DNA of 64,000 nucleotides from positions 1 through 64,000 of the forward strand of contig CAVQNQ010000001.1 of the NCBI GenBank assembly GCA_963714205.1, written 5' to 3'. A model generated the notes under the pieces. The model was given only the letters and a program-made list of their open reading frames with translations. It ran no database searches and was not told the origin of the DNA. Source of the DNA: CAVQNQ01 sp963714205 (GTDB lineage Bacteria > Acidobacteriota > Terriglobia > Bryobacterales > Bryobacteraceae). The translations under genes and the position numbers were made by a program. Shown in pieces: positions 17,329-27,574 of the stretch (the first letter of the stretch is position 1; every line of letters starts with the position of its first letter).

Positions 17329-19056
17329 ATGCCGCAAACCGGCGAACCGGCTCCTCGGAACCCGCTCCGGCTATGGCCCGGCGTTTTAGCCGTGGCGCTG
17401 CAGTGGCTGGTCAGGTTTGGCCTTCCCATCGTCGTGCCCGATGCCTTGGAATGGTGCATCGTGGGCGGAGTCTTGGGCGGATCGCTTGTCATCGTGTGGT
17501 GGGCTTTCTTCAGCCGTGCGCCCCGCTTGGAGCGCTGGGGTGCCGTGCTCCTGATGGTCTTCGCGCTGGGTGCGACACCGCGCATTCTCCACCCTTCGAT
17601 TGCCACGGGAATGATGGGGATGATGTTCCTTATCTATGCCGTCCCAGTCCTGAGCCTCGCCTTCGTCGTCTGGGCGGTGGCCACCCGCCACCTCTCCGGC
17701 GGACTTCGGCGCGGGACGATGGTTGCGGCCATCCTGCTCGCCTGCGGCGTGTGGGCGCTCCTGCGGACCAATGGCATTACCGGCGAGGCCGCTTCGGATT
17801 TCGCGTGGCGTTGGGCGAAGACTCGCCGAGGAACGGCTCCTGGCCCACCCAAGCGGCAAGCGGGCGGCCATCCCGACGGCTCCGGCAATAGCAACCACGG
17901 GAGCCGATTGGCCCGGCTTTCGCGGCCCCGCTCGAAACGGCATCATCCCCGGGGTGCGGATCGAGACCGACTGGTCTGCATTCACCGCCGGTCGAGCTGT
18001 GGCGCCGGCCGATCGGACCCGGCTGGTCGTCCTTCGCGGTCCGCGGCAATCTCCTCTACACCCAGGAGCAGCGCGGTCGCGACGAGGTTGTCGCCTGCTA
18101 CAACGTTGACCACCGGCGAGCCGGTCTGGACACATCGCGACGCGGCCCGGTTTTGGGAGTCCAATGCCGGCGCCGGACCGCGCGCGACGCCCACCCTCAG
18201 CAACGGTCGCGTATACACCTTCGGCGCGACCGGTATCCTGAACGCGCTCGACGCCCATAACGGCGCCGCCGTGTGGTCGCGCAACGCTGCGTCCGACGCC
18301 GGCAAGGCGGTCCCGGAGTGGGGCTTCGCAAGCTCGCCGTTGGTGGTCGATGACGCCCTTGTCGTCGCCGTCGCCGGCCGGCTCGTCGCCTACGATCTTG
18401 CTACTGGCAAACCGCGCTGGTTAGGCCCCGACGGCGGTGATGGTTACAGCTCGCCGCATCGGCTAACCATCGGCGGAGTCCCGCAGATCCTGCTGATGAG
18501 CACACGCGGCGCCGCCAGTGTCGCCCCGGCCGATGGCACGCTGCTTTGGAAGTACCCGTGGCCTTCGGACATGCGCATCGTGCAGCCGGCCCTGACCTCC
18601 GATGGCGACCTCCTGATGAGCGCCGGCGTGGGACTCGACATGCGCCGTATCGCGGTCGCGCACGGGCCCGGCGGATGGGCCGTCCAGGAGCGCTGGAGTT
18701 CGGGCGGCCTGAAGCCCTACTTCAATGACTTCGTTGTACAGGATGGCTACGCCTTTGGCTTCGATGGCGGCATCCTGGCGTGCATCGACGTCAAGGACGG
18801 CAAGCGCCAGTGGAAGGGTGGACGCTACGGCCACGGGCAACTCGTCCTGCTATCCGACCAGCACGTGCTGCTGGTGCTGTCGGAAGAAGGCGAGCTGGCT
18901 CTGGTCGCGGCGTCCCCCGGCCAGTTCACTGAGATCGCGCGGTTCCCGGCGATCCAGGGCAAGACTTGGAATCACCCGGCCTTGGCCGGGGACGTCCTGC
19001 TGGTTCGCAATGGCCAGGAGATGGCCGCGTTCCGGCTCTCCCTCGCGCGCCGCTGA
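17329..19056 (+). CDS. Membrane-anchored PQQ-like beta-propeller protein, three internal indels
   Basis: About 575 residues. The first 150 residues contain four to five hydrophobic helices (LWPGVLAVALQWLVRFGLPI onward). The rest is a WD/PQQ-type propeller with repeated blades such as GRVYTFGATGILNALDAHNG and LVAYDLATGKPRW. The uninterrupted frame is misleading: between about 17822 and 18110 the conserved sequence (ADWPGFRGPARNGIIPG, then VELWRRPIGPGWSSFAV) runs in the other two frames. One extra base near 17825, one near 17981 and one near 18110 restore it, so the net shift is three and the frame stays open. The propeller family often interprets or oxidises alcohols and sugars; no PQQ-specific ligands can be confirmed. 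Confidence 0.75.
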   Translation: MPQTGEPAPRNPLRLWPGVLAVALQWLVRFGLPIVVPDALEWCIVGGVLGGSLVIVWWAFFSRAPRLERWGAVLLMVFALGATPRILHPSIATGMMGMMFLIYAVPVLSLAFVVWAVATRHLSGGLRRGTMVAAILLACGVWALLRTNGITGEAASDFAWRWAKTRRGTAPGPPKRQAGGHPDGSGNSNHGSRLARLSRPRSKRHHPRGADRDRLVCIHRRSSCGAGRSDPAGRPSRSAAISSTPRSSAVATRLSPATTLTTGEPVWTHRDAARFWESNAGAGPRATPTLSNGRVYTFGATGILNALDAHNGAAVWSRNAASDAGKAVPEWGFASSPLVVDDALVVAVAGRLVAYDLATGKPRWLGPDGGDGYSSPHRLTIGGVPQILLMSTRGAASVAPADGTLLWKYPWPSDMRIVQPALTSDGDLLMSAGVGLDMRRIAVAHGPGGWAVQERWSSGGLKPYFNDFVVQDGYAFGFDGGILACIDVKDGKRQWKGGRYGHGQLVLLSDQHVLLVLSEEGELALVAASPGQFTEIARFPAIQGKTWNHPALAGDVLLVRNGQEMAAFRLSLARR

Positions 19057-19076
19057 GCCGCCGGGCTCTAGATGGC

Positions 19077-20594
19077 TCACGACCAGTAATTCCGGTCCAG
19101 GCTGCGGTATTGCACCGCCTCCGCCACATGCTTGGCCGAGAGATGCTCCGCGCCATCCAGGTCGGCGATGGTGCGGGCCACTTTCAGAATGCGGTCATGG
19201 GCGCGCGCCGAAAGGCCCATGCGCCGCACGGCCATTTCGAGCGTGCGCTCGCCCGCGTCGTCCAGGGCGCACAGCTTGCGGACCGCGCGCGCCGGCATAT
19301 GGGAGTTGTAGCCGCCGCGACCGCGCTGCAGCGCGCGGGCTCCCTCGAGGCGCTCCCGCATGGCCGCGGATGTTTCGGAGTTCCCATTGCCGCGCAGTTC
19401 CTTATACGGCACGGCGGGCACTTCCACGTGGATGTCGATGCGGTCCAGCAGCGGGCCGCTGATCTTGCCCAGGTATTGCTGGATCTGGCCCGGCGTGCAG
19501 CGGCATTCGCGCGTGGCATCGCCGAAGAAGCCGCATTTGCACGGGTTCATGGCGGCCACCAGCATGAAGCGCGAGGGAAATCGCAAGGTCATCTGGGACC
19601 GCGCGATCGTCACCACCCCGTCTTCCAGCGGCTGGCGCAGCATTTCGAGCACGTCCCTGGGGAATTCCGGAAGCTCGTCCAGGAAGAGCACGCCATTGTG
19701 CGCCAGGCTGACCTCGCCGGGGCGCGCCACGCCGGCTCCGCCGCCGATCAGGCCGGCATCCGAAATCGTGTGATGCGGCGCGCGAAAGGGCCGCTGGTGC
19801 AGCAGACCGCCGGTTTCCAAAACCCCGGCGATGCTGTGAATTTTGGTAGTTTCGATGGCTTCCTCGAAGGTGAGGGGCGGGAGAATCCCGGCCAGCCGCT
19901 TGGCGAGCATGGTCTTCCCGGAACCCGGTGGCCCGATCATCAGCACGTTGTGGGACCCCGCGGCAGCCACCTGGAGGGCCCGCTTAGCGGTGGCCTGGCC
20001 CCGCACGTCGTGGAAATCCGGGGCCGCGCCCGGTTCCTCAGCGCTCGCGTGGTCCTTGGGCGCCGTCGGCGTGAATTCCTCGGGACGGCTGATCAACGCC
20101 ACTACTTCGGCCAGGTGCCGCACGCCGTAAACCCGGATGCCCTCCACCACGGCGGCCTCCGCCGCGTTCTCCGCCGGTAGTACCAGGTTCGGAACGCCCT
20201 GATCGCGCGCGCACACGGCCACCGATAGCGCCCCGCGCACCGGCCGTACCGTGCCATCCAACGATAGCTCGCCCACCACGAGGTGGCGCTCCAGCCCGGT
20301 CAGCATCCCCATGGCGCCCAGGATTCCCAGCGCCATGGGCAGGTCGAACCCCGCGCCTTCCTTGCGCACATTGGCGGGCGCCAGGTTGATGGTGACGGCC
20401 TTGTTGGGGTATCCGAATCCCGAGTTGAGCAAGGCGGATTTGATGCGCTCCCGGCTCTCGCGCACGGCCGTATCCGGCATCCCCACCAGAAAGAAATCGC
20501 GCGCCGAGCCGGAGGCGTACATATCCACCTCCACATCGATCAGATGCGCGTCGATGCCGTAAACCGCGGCCGTACGGGTTTTGAAGAGGGCCAT
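19077..20594 (-). CDS. comM: YifB/ComM family Mg-chelatase-like AAA ATPase
   Basis: A 505-aa protein of the ComM/YifB family, a hexameric helicase that promotes branch migration during natural transformation. The N-terminal ChlI-like domain covers 1-170 (NLAPANVRKEGAGFDLPMAL). The AAA core has Walker A GPPGSGKT and Walker B GVLFLDELPEF. The PFRAPHHTISDAGLIGGG segment is a family signature, and the C-terminal helical domain has the VAEAVQYRSLDR end. A Cys-rich loop (CKCGFFGDATRECRC) is also typical. It ends 20 bases from the convergent propeller gene and appears monocistronic. Confidence 0.95.
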   Translation of the reverse strand: MALFKTRTAAVYGIDAHLIDVEVDMYASGSARDFFLVGMPDTAVRESRERIKSALLNSGFGYPNKAVTINLAPANVRKEGAGFDLPMALGILGAMGMLTGLERHLVVGELSLDGTVRPVRGALSVAVCARDQGVPNLVLPAENAAEAAVVEGIRVYGVRHLAEVVALISRPEEFTPTAPKDHASAEEPGAAPDFHDVRGQATAKRALQVAAAGSHNVLMIGPPGSGKTMLAKRLAGILPPLTFEEAIETTKIHSIAGVLETGGLLHQRPFRAPHHTISDAGLIGGGAGVARPGEVSLAHNGVLFLDELPEFPRDVLEMLRQPLEDGVVTIARSQMTLRFPSRFMLVAAMNPCKCGFFGDATRECRCTPGQIQQYLGKISGPLLDRIDIHVEVPAVPYKELRGNGNSETSAAMRERLEGARALQRGRGGYNSHMPARAVRKLCALDDAGERTLEMAVRRMGLSARAHDRILKVARTIADLDGAEHLSAKHVAEAVQYRSLDRNYWS

Positions 20595-20761
20595 GGCGGG
20601 CCGGAATCCGAATTGGAGCTTTGCATATCAAAGTGCCGGGAAACCCTGTGCATTCTCAACTGTATCCGCTGGTACTTCCGGTAGGTACTTTTGGTGACCT
20701 CCCGGTACACCCAGACCTATAAAACCCGCTTCGATCCGGCCATGATCGCTGTAGGAAAGTG

Positions 20762-21136
20762 ATGCCCACTGAACTGATCCACGGAGACCGCCGGACCTGC
20801 CGCAGGTTCGAATTCGAATCGCCGGTCCAGTTTCAATATGCGGATGAGCGCGGGGCGATGCACGGGGGTTGCGGCCTGACCGCGGATCTGAGCCGCAGCG
20901 GTGTCCGCATTCTCGCCGAAGAGGCTCTCCCGGTGGGCGCTGCTGTGGAAGCGCGGATCGCCTGGCCCTTCAAGCTCCAAAACATCTGTCCATTGGAATT
21001 GTGCGTGGAAGGAACCGTGATCCGGTCGAATGCCGGCGAAGCGGTGCTTCGGTTGCGCCGCTACGAGTTGCGAACTTGCGGCGAGAGGTCGTTTTTCGAG
21101 CGGCCTCAGCAGGCCGTTAGCTGGAGAGTTGCCTGA
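20762..21136 (+). CDS. PilZ domain protein
   Basis: A 124-aa single-domain protein. It has the c-di-GMP binding motif pair of PilZ: RRTCRRFEF at the N-terminus and ADLSRSGVRI (D-x-S-x-x-G) about 30 residues later. It most likely binds cyclic di-GMP in the cytosol. A GTG three bases earlier is also possible as start. It overlaps the convergent small gene downstream by 31 bases. No partner gene for motility or cellulose is nearby. Confidence 0.85.
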   Translation: MPTELIHGDRRTCRRFEFESPVQFQYADERGAMHGGCGLTADLSRSGVRILAEEALPVGAAVEARIAWPFKLQNICPLELCVEGTVIRSNAGEAVLRLRRYELRTCGERSFFERPQQAVSWRVA

Positions 21137-21432
21137 ACAAGGAAGGGGTAGCCTCCGGACCACCACGGGCCCGGCAATTGACGCCGGAGCACGCACTCGC
21201 CGGTCTGGGACCACCCCTCCACACGCACCTGCCCTCCGCGACGCTCCACGCGATAGACTGCCGCCGCTCCCGTTTCGTACGCCAGTGCCGCCAAGGACCA
21301 ACTGGCGGGGTCGGCAACCATCCGGACAGCGCCGCTCGATGAAATGCAGATCGCGCAATCCTGAGCTTCGGGTCCTTGCGCCGCGACGGCGGTTTCCAGG
21401 ATCTGCTCCGCATTCCGTAAGAGGGCGTCCAC
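21106..21432 (-). CDS. Small conserved-looking protein of unknown function
   Basis: A 108-aa protein if a GTG start at 21432 is used (VDALLRNAEQILETAV), with a GAAGAG ribosome site upstream. The frame is open to 21585, but the extra N-terminal part overlaps the next gene and is low-quality. Features: CAICISSSGAVRMV, then WSLAALAYETGAAAVYRVER. Two-base codon use matches its neighbours. No family recognised. It overlaps the PilZ gene tail-to-tail. Confidence 0.5.
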   Translation of the reverse strand: MDALLRNAEQILETAVAAQGPEAQDCAICISSSGAVRMVADPASWSLAALAYETGAAAVYRVERRGGQVRVEGWSQTGECVLRRQLPGPWWSGGYPFLVQATLQLTAC

Positions 21433-21512
21433 ACAATTCTCTTCGGCCGATGCCGCCGGATTTCGAGCCGGAATTAAGGGCGTTCGGCCGAAGGGGCGGA
21501 ATATCACCCGGC

Positions 21513-21857
21513 TCAGGCCGTGGCGGTCCCGGTGGAAACCATGGCGATTTGCACCGCGAGGTATAGAACGCTCGTGGCAATACACGGGAACTTGGCCGCC
21601 AGCACCTCGGTAGCCAGTTCCAGCAGCACGTAGCCGCGTTGCGCCACCGGCGTCGCGAGGACCTGCTGCGAGATCGGCACGCCGAATTTCTGGAATACGG
21701 CCTCGATCTCCTCGTCGGTACGATTGGGCGCCAGCGCGGCGATCTCCTGCACGATGGGCAAGGCCACCGACACCAGATTGGCCGCCGTAGTGAGCGCCGC
21801 GCCGCTGGATTTGAACAGATTCGCTATCTTCTGGACGATACTTTTGAGAAAACTCAT
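21513..21857 (-). CDS. Small helical protein of unknown function
   Basis: A 114-aa protein starting MSFLKSIVQKIANLFKSSG, an amphipathic basic helix. A long Ala/Leu-rich helical part follows (LVSVALPIVQEIAALAPN), with a conserved-looking EIEAVFQKFG stretch and a hydrophobic C-terminal segment (VLYLAVQIAMVSTG) that could insert in a membrane. No family recognised; the pattern recalls small holin-like or phage-adjacent proteins but there are no phage genes around. An ATATCTCCCC upstream gives a reverse-strand GGGGAGATAT ribosome site just before the ATG, supporting this start. Confidence 0.6.
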   Translation of the reverse strand: MSFLKSIVQKIANLFKSSGAALTTAANLVSVALPIVQEIAALAPNRTDEEIEAVFQKFGVPISQQVLATPVAQRGYVLLELATEVLAAKFPCIATSVLYLAVQIAMVSTGTATA

Positions 21858-21957
21858 ATCTCCCCGGTTGCAGAATACCAGGGAGATTTCCGGCTCATCC
21901 AGCTAACAAACTGATTTGATTAGGCTAACGGCTTGTGACCGAAAGCGGCCGACGCCT

Positions 21958-23319
21958 CTACATGCCCGGCTGTTTCTTGCGCGGGCGCGTAACACGCTTC
22001 TTGCCGGCCCCTTCGCCGCCGGTCTTACGGGGCGCGCGCGGGCGTCGCACCGGCTTGGGAGGCGGCTCGGGAATGGGGATTTCGCCGGTCGCGGTGGGCT
22101 GCCCGGGCACCAGCGGTTGAGGCTCATCCACCTCTTCCTCCTCTTCGACGGGCGCCGGCGGCTCGGGCTCGGGCGGCGGAGCGGGGGGGTGAAACTCCGC
22201 GCCCAGGTACACGGTTAGCCCCTTCTCCTCGTCCGCCTGGATACGTACTAAGCCCTTATCCTGTGCGTAGTTCAATAGCTCGCTGAATTCCTGAAAACCG
22301 TACGCGTGCCAATCGAAATTGGGCCGCTCTTCTTTGACCCATTCGGCCAGATCGTCGGCCATGGCGCCGTTATCCACTTCCAGGCGCCGGGTTTCGAGAA
22401 CATCGCGCAGGATCGGGATGGCCTCCTCGGGCTTGGCTCCCGGTTTTTCCGGCGCCGCGCCCTTCATGCGGATCATGTAGCGCCCTTCGCCGCCGCTCAC
22501 CTCCACGAAATCAGCCTTCTGAAGCTTCTCCACGAATTCAGTGAAGGAGCTGGCCCCATAGGCTTTCTCGTTGAACGTGGAATCGAGCTGCAACATGGTG
22601 GATTTCAGAAGCCCAAGCTGCGGACGTACCTCCCGGCGTTCCAGTACTCCCAAGGCCCGCTCCACCAGGGGCATGGCCTGCGCCAGGTCGAGCGCCACCC
22701 GCTTGTGCGGGCGCTGCTGCTGCGGCTGCTGCTGCTGCGGCGGCTGCTGTTGCGGCGACTGCTGTTGCGGCGACTGTTGCGCTTGCTGCGGCGGCTGCTG
22801 TTGCGGCGATTGCTGCTGCCGTTCCGGAGGCTGCGACTGGTGGCGCGGCCGGTCGTCGATGAGCGATTCGTAAGCCACGAACTCGTGGCAGTTCTTCTGC
22901 AGAATCGTGCTGGTAAAGGCGCGCCCCCCCACCACGAAAATGCGCTTGTCATACTGTTTGAGCTTGTTCACCAGCGCGATGAAGTCGCTGTCCCCGCTGA
23001 CGATCGCGAAGGCATTGATGTGATCGTGGGTGAAAGCCATTTCCAGCGCGTCCAGCGCCAGGTTGATATCCGCGCCGTTCTTGTCGCCGCGCGGCGATGG
23101 GTCGCGCTGCACCATCTGCACGGCGTGTTCGGAGAGCGCCCGGGTGGCCGATTCCTGCCGGCCCCAGTTCGCATAGGCGAACTTGGTGACGATCTCGCCG
23201 CGTTCCTTCAGCGCATCCAGCACCGCCGCCACGTCGAACTCGCGGTGCAGCGTGGATTTTACGCCGATCTCGATATTATCGAAATCGATGAACACGGCTA
23301 TTTTCAGCTTTTGTTCCAT
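21958..23319 (-). CDS. NYN-domain RNase-like protein with two LOTUS/OST-HTH domains and a poly-Gln linker
   Basis: A 453-aa protein. The NYN (PIN-like) domain covers about 1-160. It has IAVFIDFDNIEIG near the start and SGDSDFIALV later, supplying the acidic residues of a metal-dependent RNase. A linker (around 175-215) is almost pure Gln/Pro/Ser with short QQQ/PQQ periods. Two OST-HTH-like domains follow (LLKSTMLQLDSTFNEKAYG, SSFTEFVEKL; and WHAYGFQEFSELL), expected to bind RNA, then a Pro/Glu-rich and finally basic tail ending in KKRVTRPRKKQ. The frame is open further upstream, but the conserved domain starts at the ATG at 23319. It may act as an RNA surveillance or decay factor. Confidence 0.85.
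   Translation of the reverse strand: MEQKLKIAVFIDFDNIEIGVKSTLHREFDVAAVLDALKERGEIVTKFAYANWGRQESATRALSEHAVQMVQRDPSPRGDKNGADINLALDALEMAFTHDHINAFAIVSGDSDFIALVNKLKQYDKRIFVVGGRAFTSTILQKNCHEFVAYESLIDDRPRHQSQPPERQQQSPQQQPPQQAQQSPQQQSPQQQPPQQQQPQQQRPHKRVALDLAQAMPLVERALGVLERREVRPQLGLLKSTMLQLDSTFNEKAYGASSFTEFVEKLQKADFVEVSGGEGRYMIRMKGAAPEKPGAKPEEAIPILRDVLETRRLEVDNGAMADDLAEWVKEERPNFDWHAYGFQEFSELLNYAQDKGLVRIQADEEKGLTVYLGAEFHPPAPPPEPEPPAPVEEEEEVDEPQPLVPGQPTATGEIPIPEPPPKPVRRPRAPRKTGGEGAGKKRVTRPRKKQPGM
22700..22855. repeat. CAG/CTG-rich low-complexity tract coding for poly-Gln
   Basis: Runs of ctgctgctgcgg and close variants, read on the minus strand as CAG/CAA/CCG codons for the Gln/Pro linker of the NYN protein. 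Imperfect 9-15 bp periods make length change by slippage likely. Confidence 0.8.
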
Positions 23320-23413
23320 TTTGAATTCCTTAGGACCGGCAATCGGTGTGGTGGACCGGGTGGACCACGCGGTCCGCGCCGGCTTAACGTCACTCGATAG
23401 TCTCATGGGTAGT

Positions 23414-24262
23414 TTAACGCAAACCGGAACCGCGGGCTTTGCCCGCCAGTTCCGCGCCTCGCGCAAATTCGAGTTGCAGTTGGCGCGTGCGCAGGTTCTC
23501 GCGCACGTGCTCCAGTTTTTGAATGTAGGCGGCCAGCGCGCGCTCGATGAGATCGCTGTTGGTCGCCACGATATCGCGCCACAGGTCGTAGGAGCTGAGC
23601 GCCAGGCGCGTCATGTCCGCCAGGCCCGGCCCGGCCAGCAATCCCGGCAGATCGGCGCCCAGCTCGCTTACCGTGGATGCCAGCGCGGTGGAAGCCAGTT
23701 GCGGCAGGTGCGAATACAGCGCCACCATGCGGTCGTGCATCTCGCAATCCACCGTCACGATGCGCGCCCCTATGCGCTCCAGCCAGCGGCGGAACTCGCG
23801 CGCGGCGGGAGTTTCCATCTCCGAGCGGTCATCCGGGGTGAGGGCCCAGGTGCGGCTGCGGAACAACCCCGCCTCCGCCCCCGCCGCCCCGCGGGTCTCC
23901 TTTCCAGCCATGGGATGGCCGCCTAAGAACTGCCCGCGTGAAATATTCTGGCGCGCTACTTCCACGATTTCGCACTTGGTGCTGCCTGCATCCGTCACCA
24001 GGGCGCCGGGCCGCAGGAGCGGGTCCAGATGCCGGAGCGTATCGAGGATCCGGCCGATGGTCTGCGAGAGAAACACCAAATCCGCCTGCCCTACGGCCTC
24101 GGCCAGCGGCATGCCCCGGTCGATCGCGCCGGCCGCCAGCGCTTCGGCCAGCGCACGCTCGGAACTCACGCCCAGGATGGGCCCTTCGAACCCCGCCGCG
24201 CGGAGGGCCAGCCCGAAGGATGCCCCGATCAGGCCCGTGCCGACAATCGCCACCGATTCCAT
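23414..24262 (-). CDS. tyrA: Prephenate dehydrogenase (TyrA)
   Basis: A 282-aa NAD(P)-dependent enzyme of tyrosine biosynthesis, converting prephenate to 4-hydroxyphenylpyruvate. The Rossmann motif VGTGLIGASFGLAL opens the protein. The active site segment is GGHPMAGKETRG, with the catalytic His in DRMVALYSHLPQLAS. It is the last gene of the aromatic operon, starting two bases after the aroF stop. Length matches the monofunctional family. Confidence 0.95.
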   Translation of the reverse strand: MESVAIVGTGLIGASFGLALRAAGFEGPILGVSSERALAEALAAGAIDRGMPLAEAVGQADLVFLSQTIGRILDTLRHLDPLLRPGALVTDAGSTKCEIVEVARQNISRGQFLGGHPMAGKETRGAAGAEAGLFRSRTWALTPDDRSEMETPAAREFRRWLERIGARIVTVDCEMHDRMVALYSHLPQLASTALASTVSELGADLPGLLAGPGLADMTRLALSSYDLWRDIVATNSDLIERALAAYIQKLEHVRENLRTRQLQLEFARGAELAGKARGSGLR

Positions 24263-24263
24263 A

Positions 24264-25277
24264 TCAGATCGTCCGCCCCACCGCCGGCGCGATGATGCGC
24301 AATTGCCCCATCAGCTCGCCAAACTGTTCCGGCCACAAAGATTGCGCCCCATCGCTCAGGGCGTGATCCGGATCGGGATGCACCTCTATCAGCAGGCCGT
24401 CTGCGCCCGCCGCCACCGCCGCGCGCGCCATGGGCACCACCTTATCGCGCCGCCCGGTGCCGTGCGAAGGATCGGCCACGATGGGCAGATGCGAGAGCTT
24501 CTTCACCACCGGAATGGCTGAAATATCCATGGTATTGCGGGTATAGGTCTCGAAGGTCCGGATGCCGCGCTCGCAGAGGATCACGTCGTAGTTGCCGCCC
24601 GCCAGAATGTACTCGGCCGAAAGCAGCAGCTCCTCGATGGTAGCCGAGATGCCGCGTTTGAGCAGCACCGGCTTGCGCAGTTTGCCGAGATCGCGCAGCA
24701 GGTTGTAATTCTGCATGTTGCGCGCACCCACCTGGAGAATATCGGCATACTGGTCGAGCAGCGAAATCTGCGCCGCGTCCATGACCTCGCTTACCACCAC
24801 GAGGCCGTTGCGGTCAGCGGCGCACCGTAACAGATCGAGTCCCTCCTCCCCCATCCCCTGAAACGCGTAAGGCGAGCTGCGCGGCTTGAAGGCCCCGCCG
24901 CGAATCACCGTGGCGCCGGCGCGCGCCACCGCCTCGGCCGTACGCTCGATCTGGGCGGCGCTCTCCACGCTGCACGGCCCGGCCATCACCACGACGCGCG
25001 CGCCGCCGATCTCGACGCCGCCGACCTTAACCACCGTGCCGGCGGGGCGGAAGCTCCGGCTCGCCAGCTTGTAAGGCGAGATGATGCGGTGGGCCTCTTT
25101 GACCCCCTCCATCACCTCGAAGATGCCCAGGTCGAAATCGTCCTTGCCGCCCACCCCGCCGAGCAGCGTGTGGATGACCCCGGTCGAGCGGTGCACGTCG
25201 AAACCCACCTCTACCATGCGGTCGATCACTGCCTGTATCTGGGGTTCGGTGGCGCCCTGCTGCATTACGACTAACAT
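24264..25277 (-). CDS. aroF: 3-deoxy-7-phosphoheptulonate synthase, AroAI-beta type
   Basis: A 337-aa DAHP synthase that makes the first intermediate of the shikimate pathway from PEP and erythrose 4-phosphate. The N-terminal 70 residues form a ferredoxin-like regulatory domain, as in the Thermotoga enzyme. The barrel has AGPCSVES, GATVIRGGAFKPRSSPY, LQVGARNMQN and VADPSHGTGRR. The ATG at 25277 overlaps the end of the chorismate mutase gene by seven bases. A longer open frame in phase extends upstream but is not conserved. A neighbouring free chorismate mutase suggests they may act as a feedback-regulated pair. Confidence 0.95.
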   Translation of the reverse strand: MLVVMQQGATEPQIQAVIDRMVEVGFDVHRSTGVIHTLLGGVGGKDDFDLGIFEVMEGVKEAHRIISPYKLASRSFRPAGTVVKVGGVEIGGARVVVMAGPCSVESAAQIERTAEAVARAGATVIRGGAFKPRSSPYAFQGMGEEGLDLLRCAADRNGLVVVSEVMDAAQISLLDQYADILQVGARNMQNYNLLRDLGKLRKPVLLKRGISATIEELLLSAEYILAGGNYDVILCERGIRTFETYTRNTMDISAIPVVKKLSHLPIVADPSHGTGRRDKVVPMARAAVAAGADGLLIEVHPDPDHALSDGAQSLWPEQFGELMGQLRIIAPAVGRTI

Positions 25278-25579
25278 TGCGGTTCTCCGTCGGATTCCAT
25301 GCGGATGCGCTGAATCTTGCGCATTTCGTCGATGATGCGCTCGAAAACGCGGCGCACCGCCTCTTCGGTGAGCGGGCCCGCGTTGGAGTTGGTGATGTTG
25401 GCCATCACCTGGTCTTCGCGCCGGGGCTCGTAGATGGGCAGTTTGGCCTGACGCTTCACGCGGCCGATATCCTCCACCACGCGCGTGCGCTCGTTGAGCA
25501 GCGCGACGATGCGGCGATCCACATCGTCGATGAGCACGCGATACTCTTCCAGTTTTGCGCGAGCCTGCTCCGGGTTCAT
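25271..25579 (-). CDS. Chorismate mutase, AroQ type
   Basis: A 102-aa helical protein converting chorismate to prephenate. The pattern ARAKLEEYRVLIDDVDRRIV, a helix with LNERTRVVEDIGRVKR, then PIYEPRREDQVMANI is typical AroQ (residues Arg, Lys, Arg, Glu of the active site). It overlaps trpA by four bases at its start and aroF at its end, so it is embedded in the operon. Confidence 0.92.
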   Translation of the reverse strand: MNPEQARAKLEEYRVLIDDVDRRIVALLNERTRVVEDIGRVKRQAKLPIYEPRREDQVMANITNSNAGPLTEEAVRRVFERIIDEMRKIQRIRMESDGEPQC

Positions 25580-26375
25580 GCGGATTCTCCAAAGCCCCCC
25601 TTCAGCTCGTGCGCGAAGGCTTCCAGGCGCTCCTCGAGATCCCGTTCGCCGCCATGCCGCTCGACGATCCGCACGAAAGCGCTGCCCACCACCACGGCTT
25701 CCACCTGCCGGCCGAGCTCGGCCACGTGCTCGGGCCGCGAGATGCCGAAGCCCACCGCCAGCGGCAGGTCCGTGATCGCGCGCATCCCGCGCACCAGCGG
25801 CGCTACCGCGTCCGATAGCGATTCCCGCTCGCCCGTCACGCCCGTGCGCGAGACCAGATAGACGAAGCCGCTCGAGTAGTGTGCCACCAGGCGCATCCGC
25901 CGCGGGGTGCTGGTGGGCGCCGCGAGGAAGACTGTATCGAGGCCGTGGCGGTGCATCGCTTCGGTATACGACTGCGCCTCTTCCACCGAAGCATCCGTGA
26001 GCAGGCAGCCATCGATGCCCGCGCGCGCCGCGCCGGCTGCCAGGCGCTCCAGACCGTAGCGCACCACGGGGTTCAGATACGTGAACAGCAGCAGCGGCAC
26101 CGCGCTGCGCTCGCGAATGCGCGCTGCGATTTCAAGCACGCCCTTTAGCGTGGTCCCGGCTGCCAGCGCCCGTTCGCCGGCGCGCTGGATCACGGGCCCG
26201 TCCGCGATGGGGTCGGAGAACGGCACGCCCAGCTCGATGAGATCCGCGCCGCCGCGCACCAGGGCTTCGGCCAGCCCGGGAGTGCGTTCGGGCGCGGGAT
26301 CGCCTGCCGTCAAATAGGCGATCAGGCCCTTGCGGCGCTCCCGTTTCAGACAATCGAACAGTCCGCCGATGCGCG

Positions 26376-26379
<4 letters not shown>
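25576..26379 (-). CDS. trpA: Tryptophan synthase alpha chain
   Basis: A 267-aa TIM-barrel enzyme that splits indole-3-glycerol phosphate to indole. It has the FIAYLTAGDP-like IAYLTAGDPAPE motif, the LIELGVPFSDPIADGPVIQR block with catalytic Glu and Asp, GVTGERESL and GFGISRPEHV for phosphate binding. It overlaps trpB at the start (ATGA) and the chorismate mutase at the end. Length matches the family. Confidence 0.96.

Positions 26380-27570
<1,191 letters not shown>

Positions 27571-27574
<4 letters not shown>

Noticed and set aside
22306..23400. A 364-codon Leu/Arg-rich frame opposite the NYN protein
   Set aside because: The Leu/Arg runs are the reverse complement of the poly-Gln linker.
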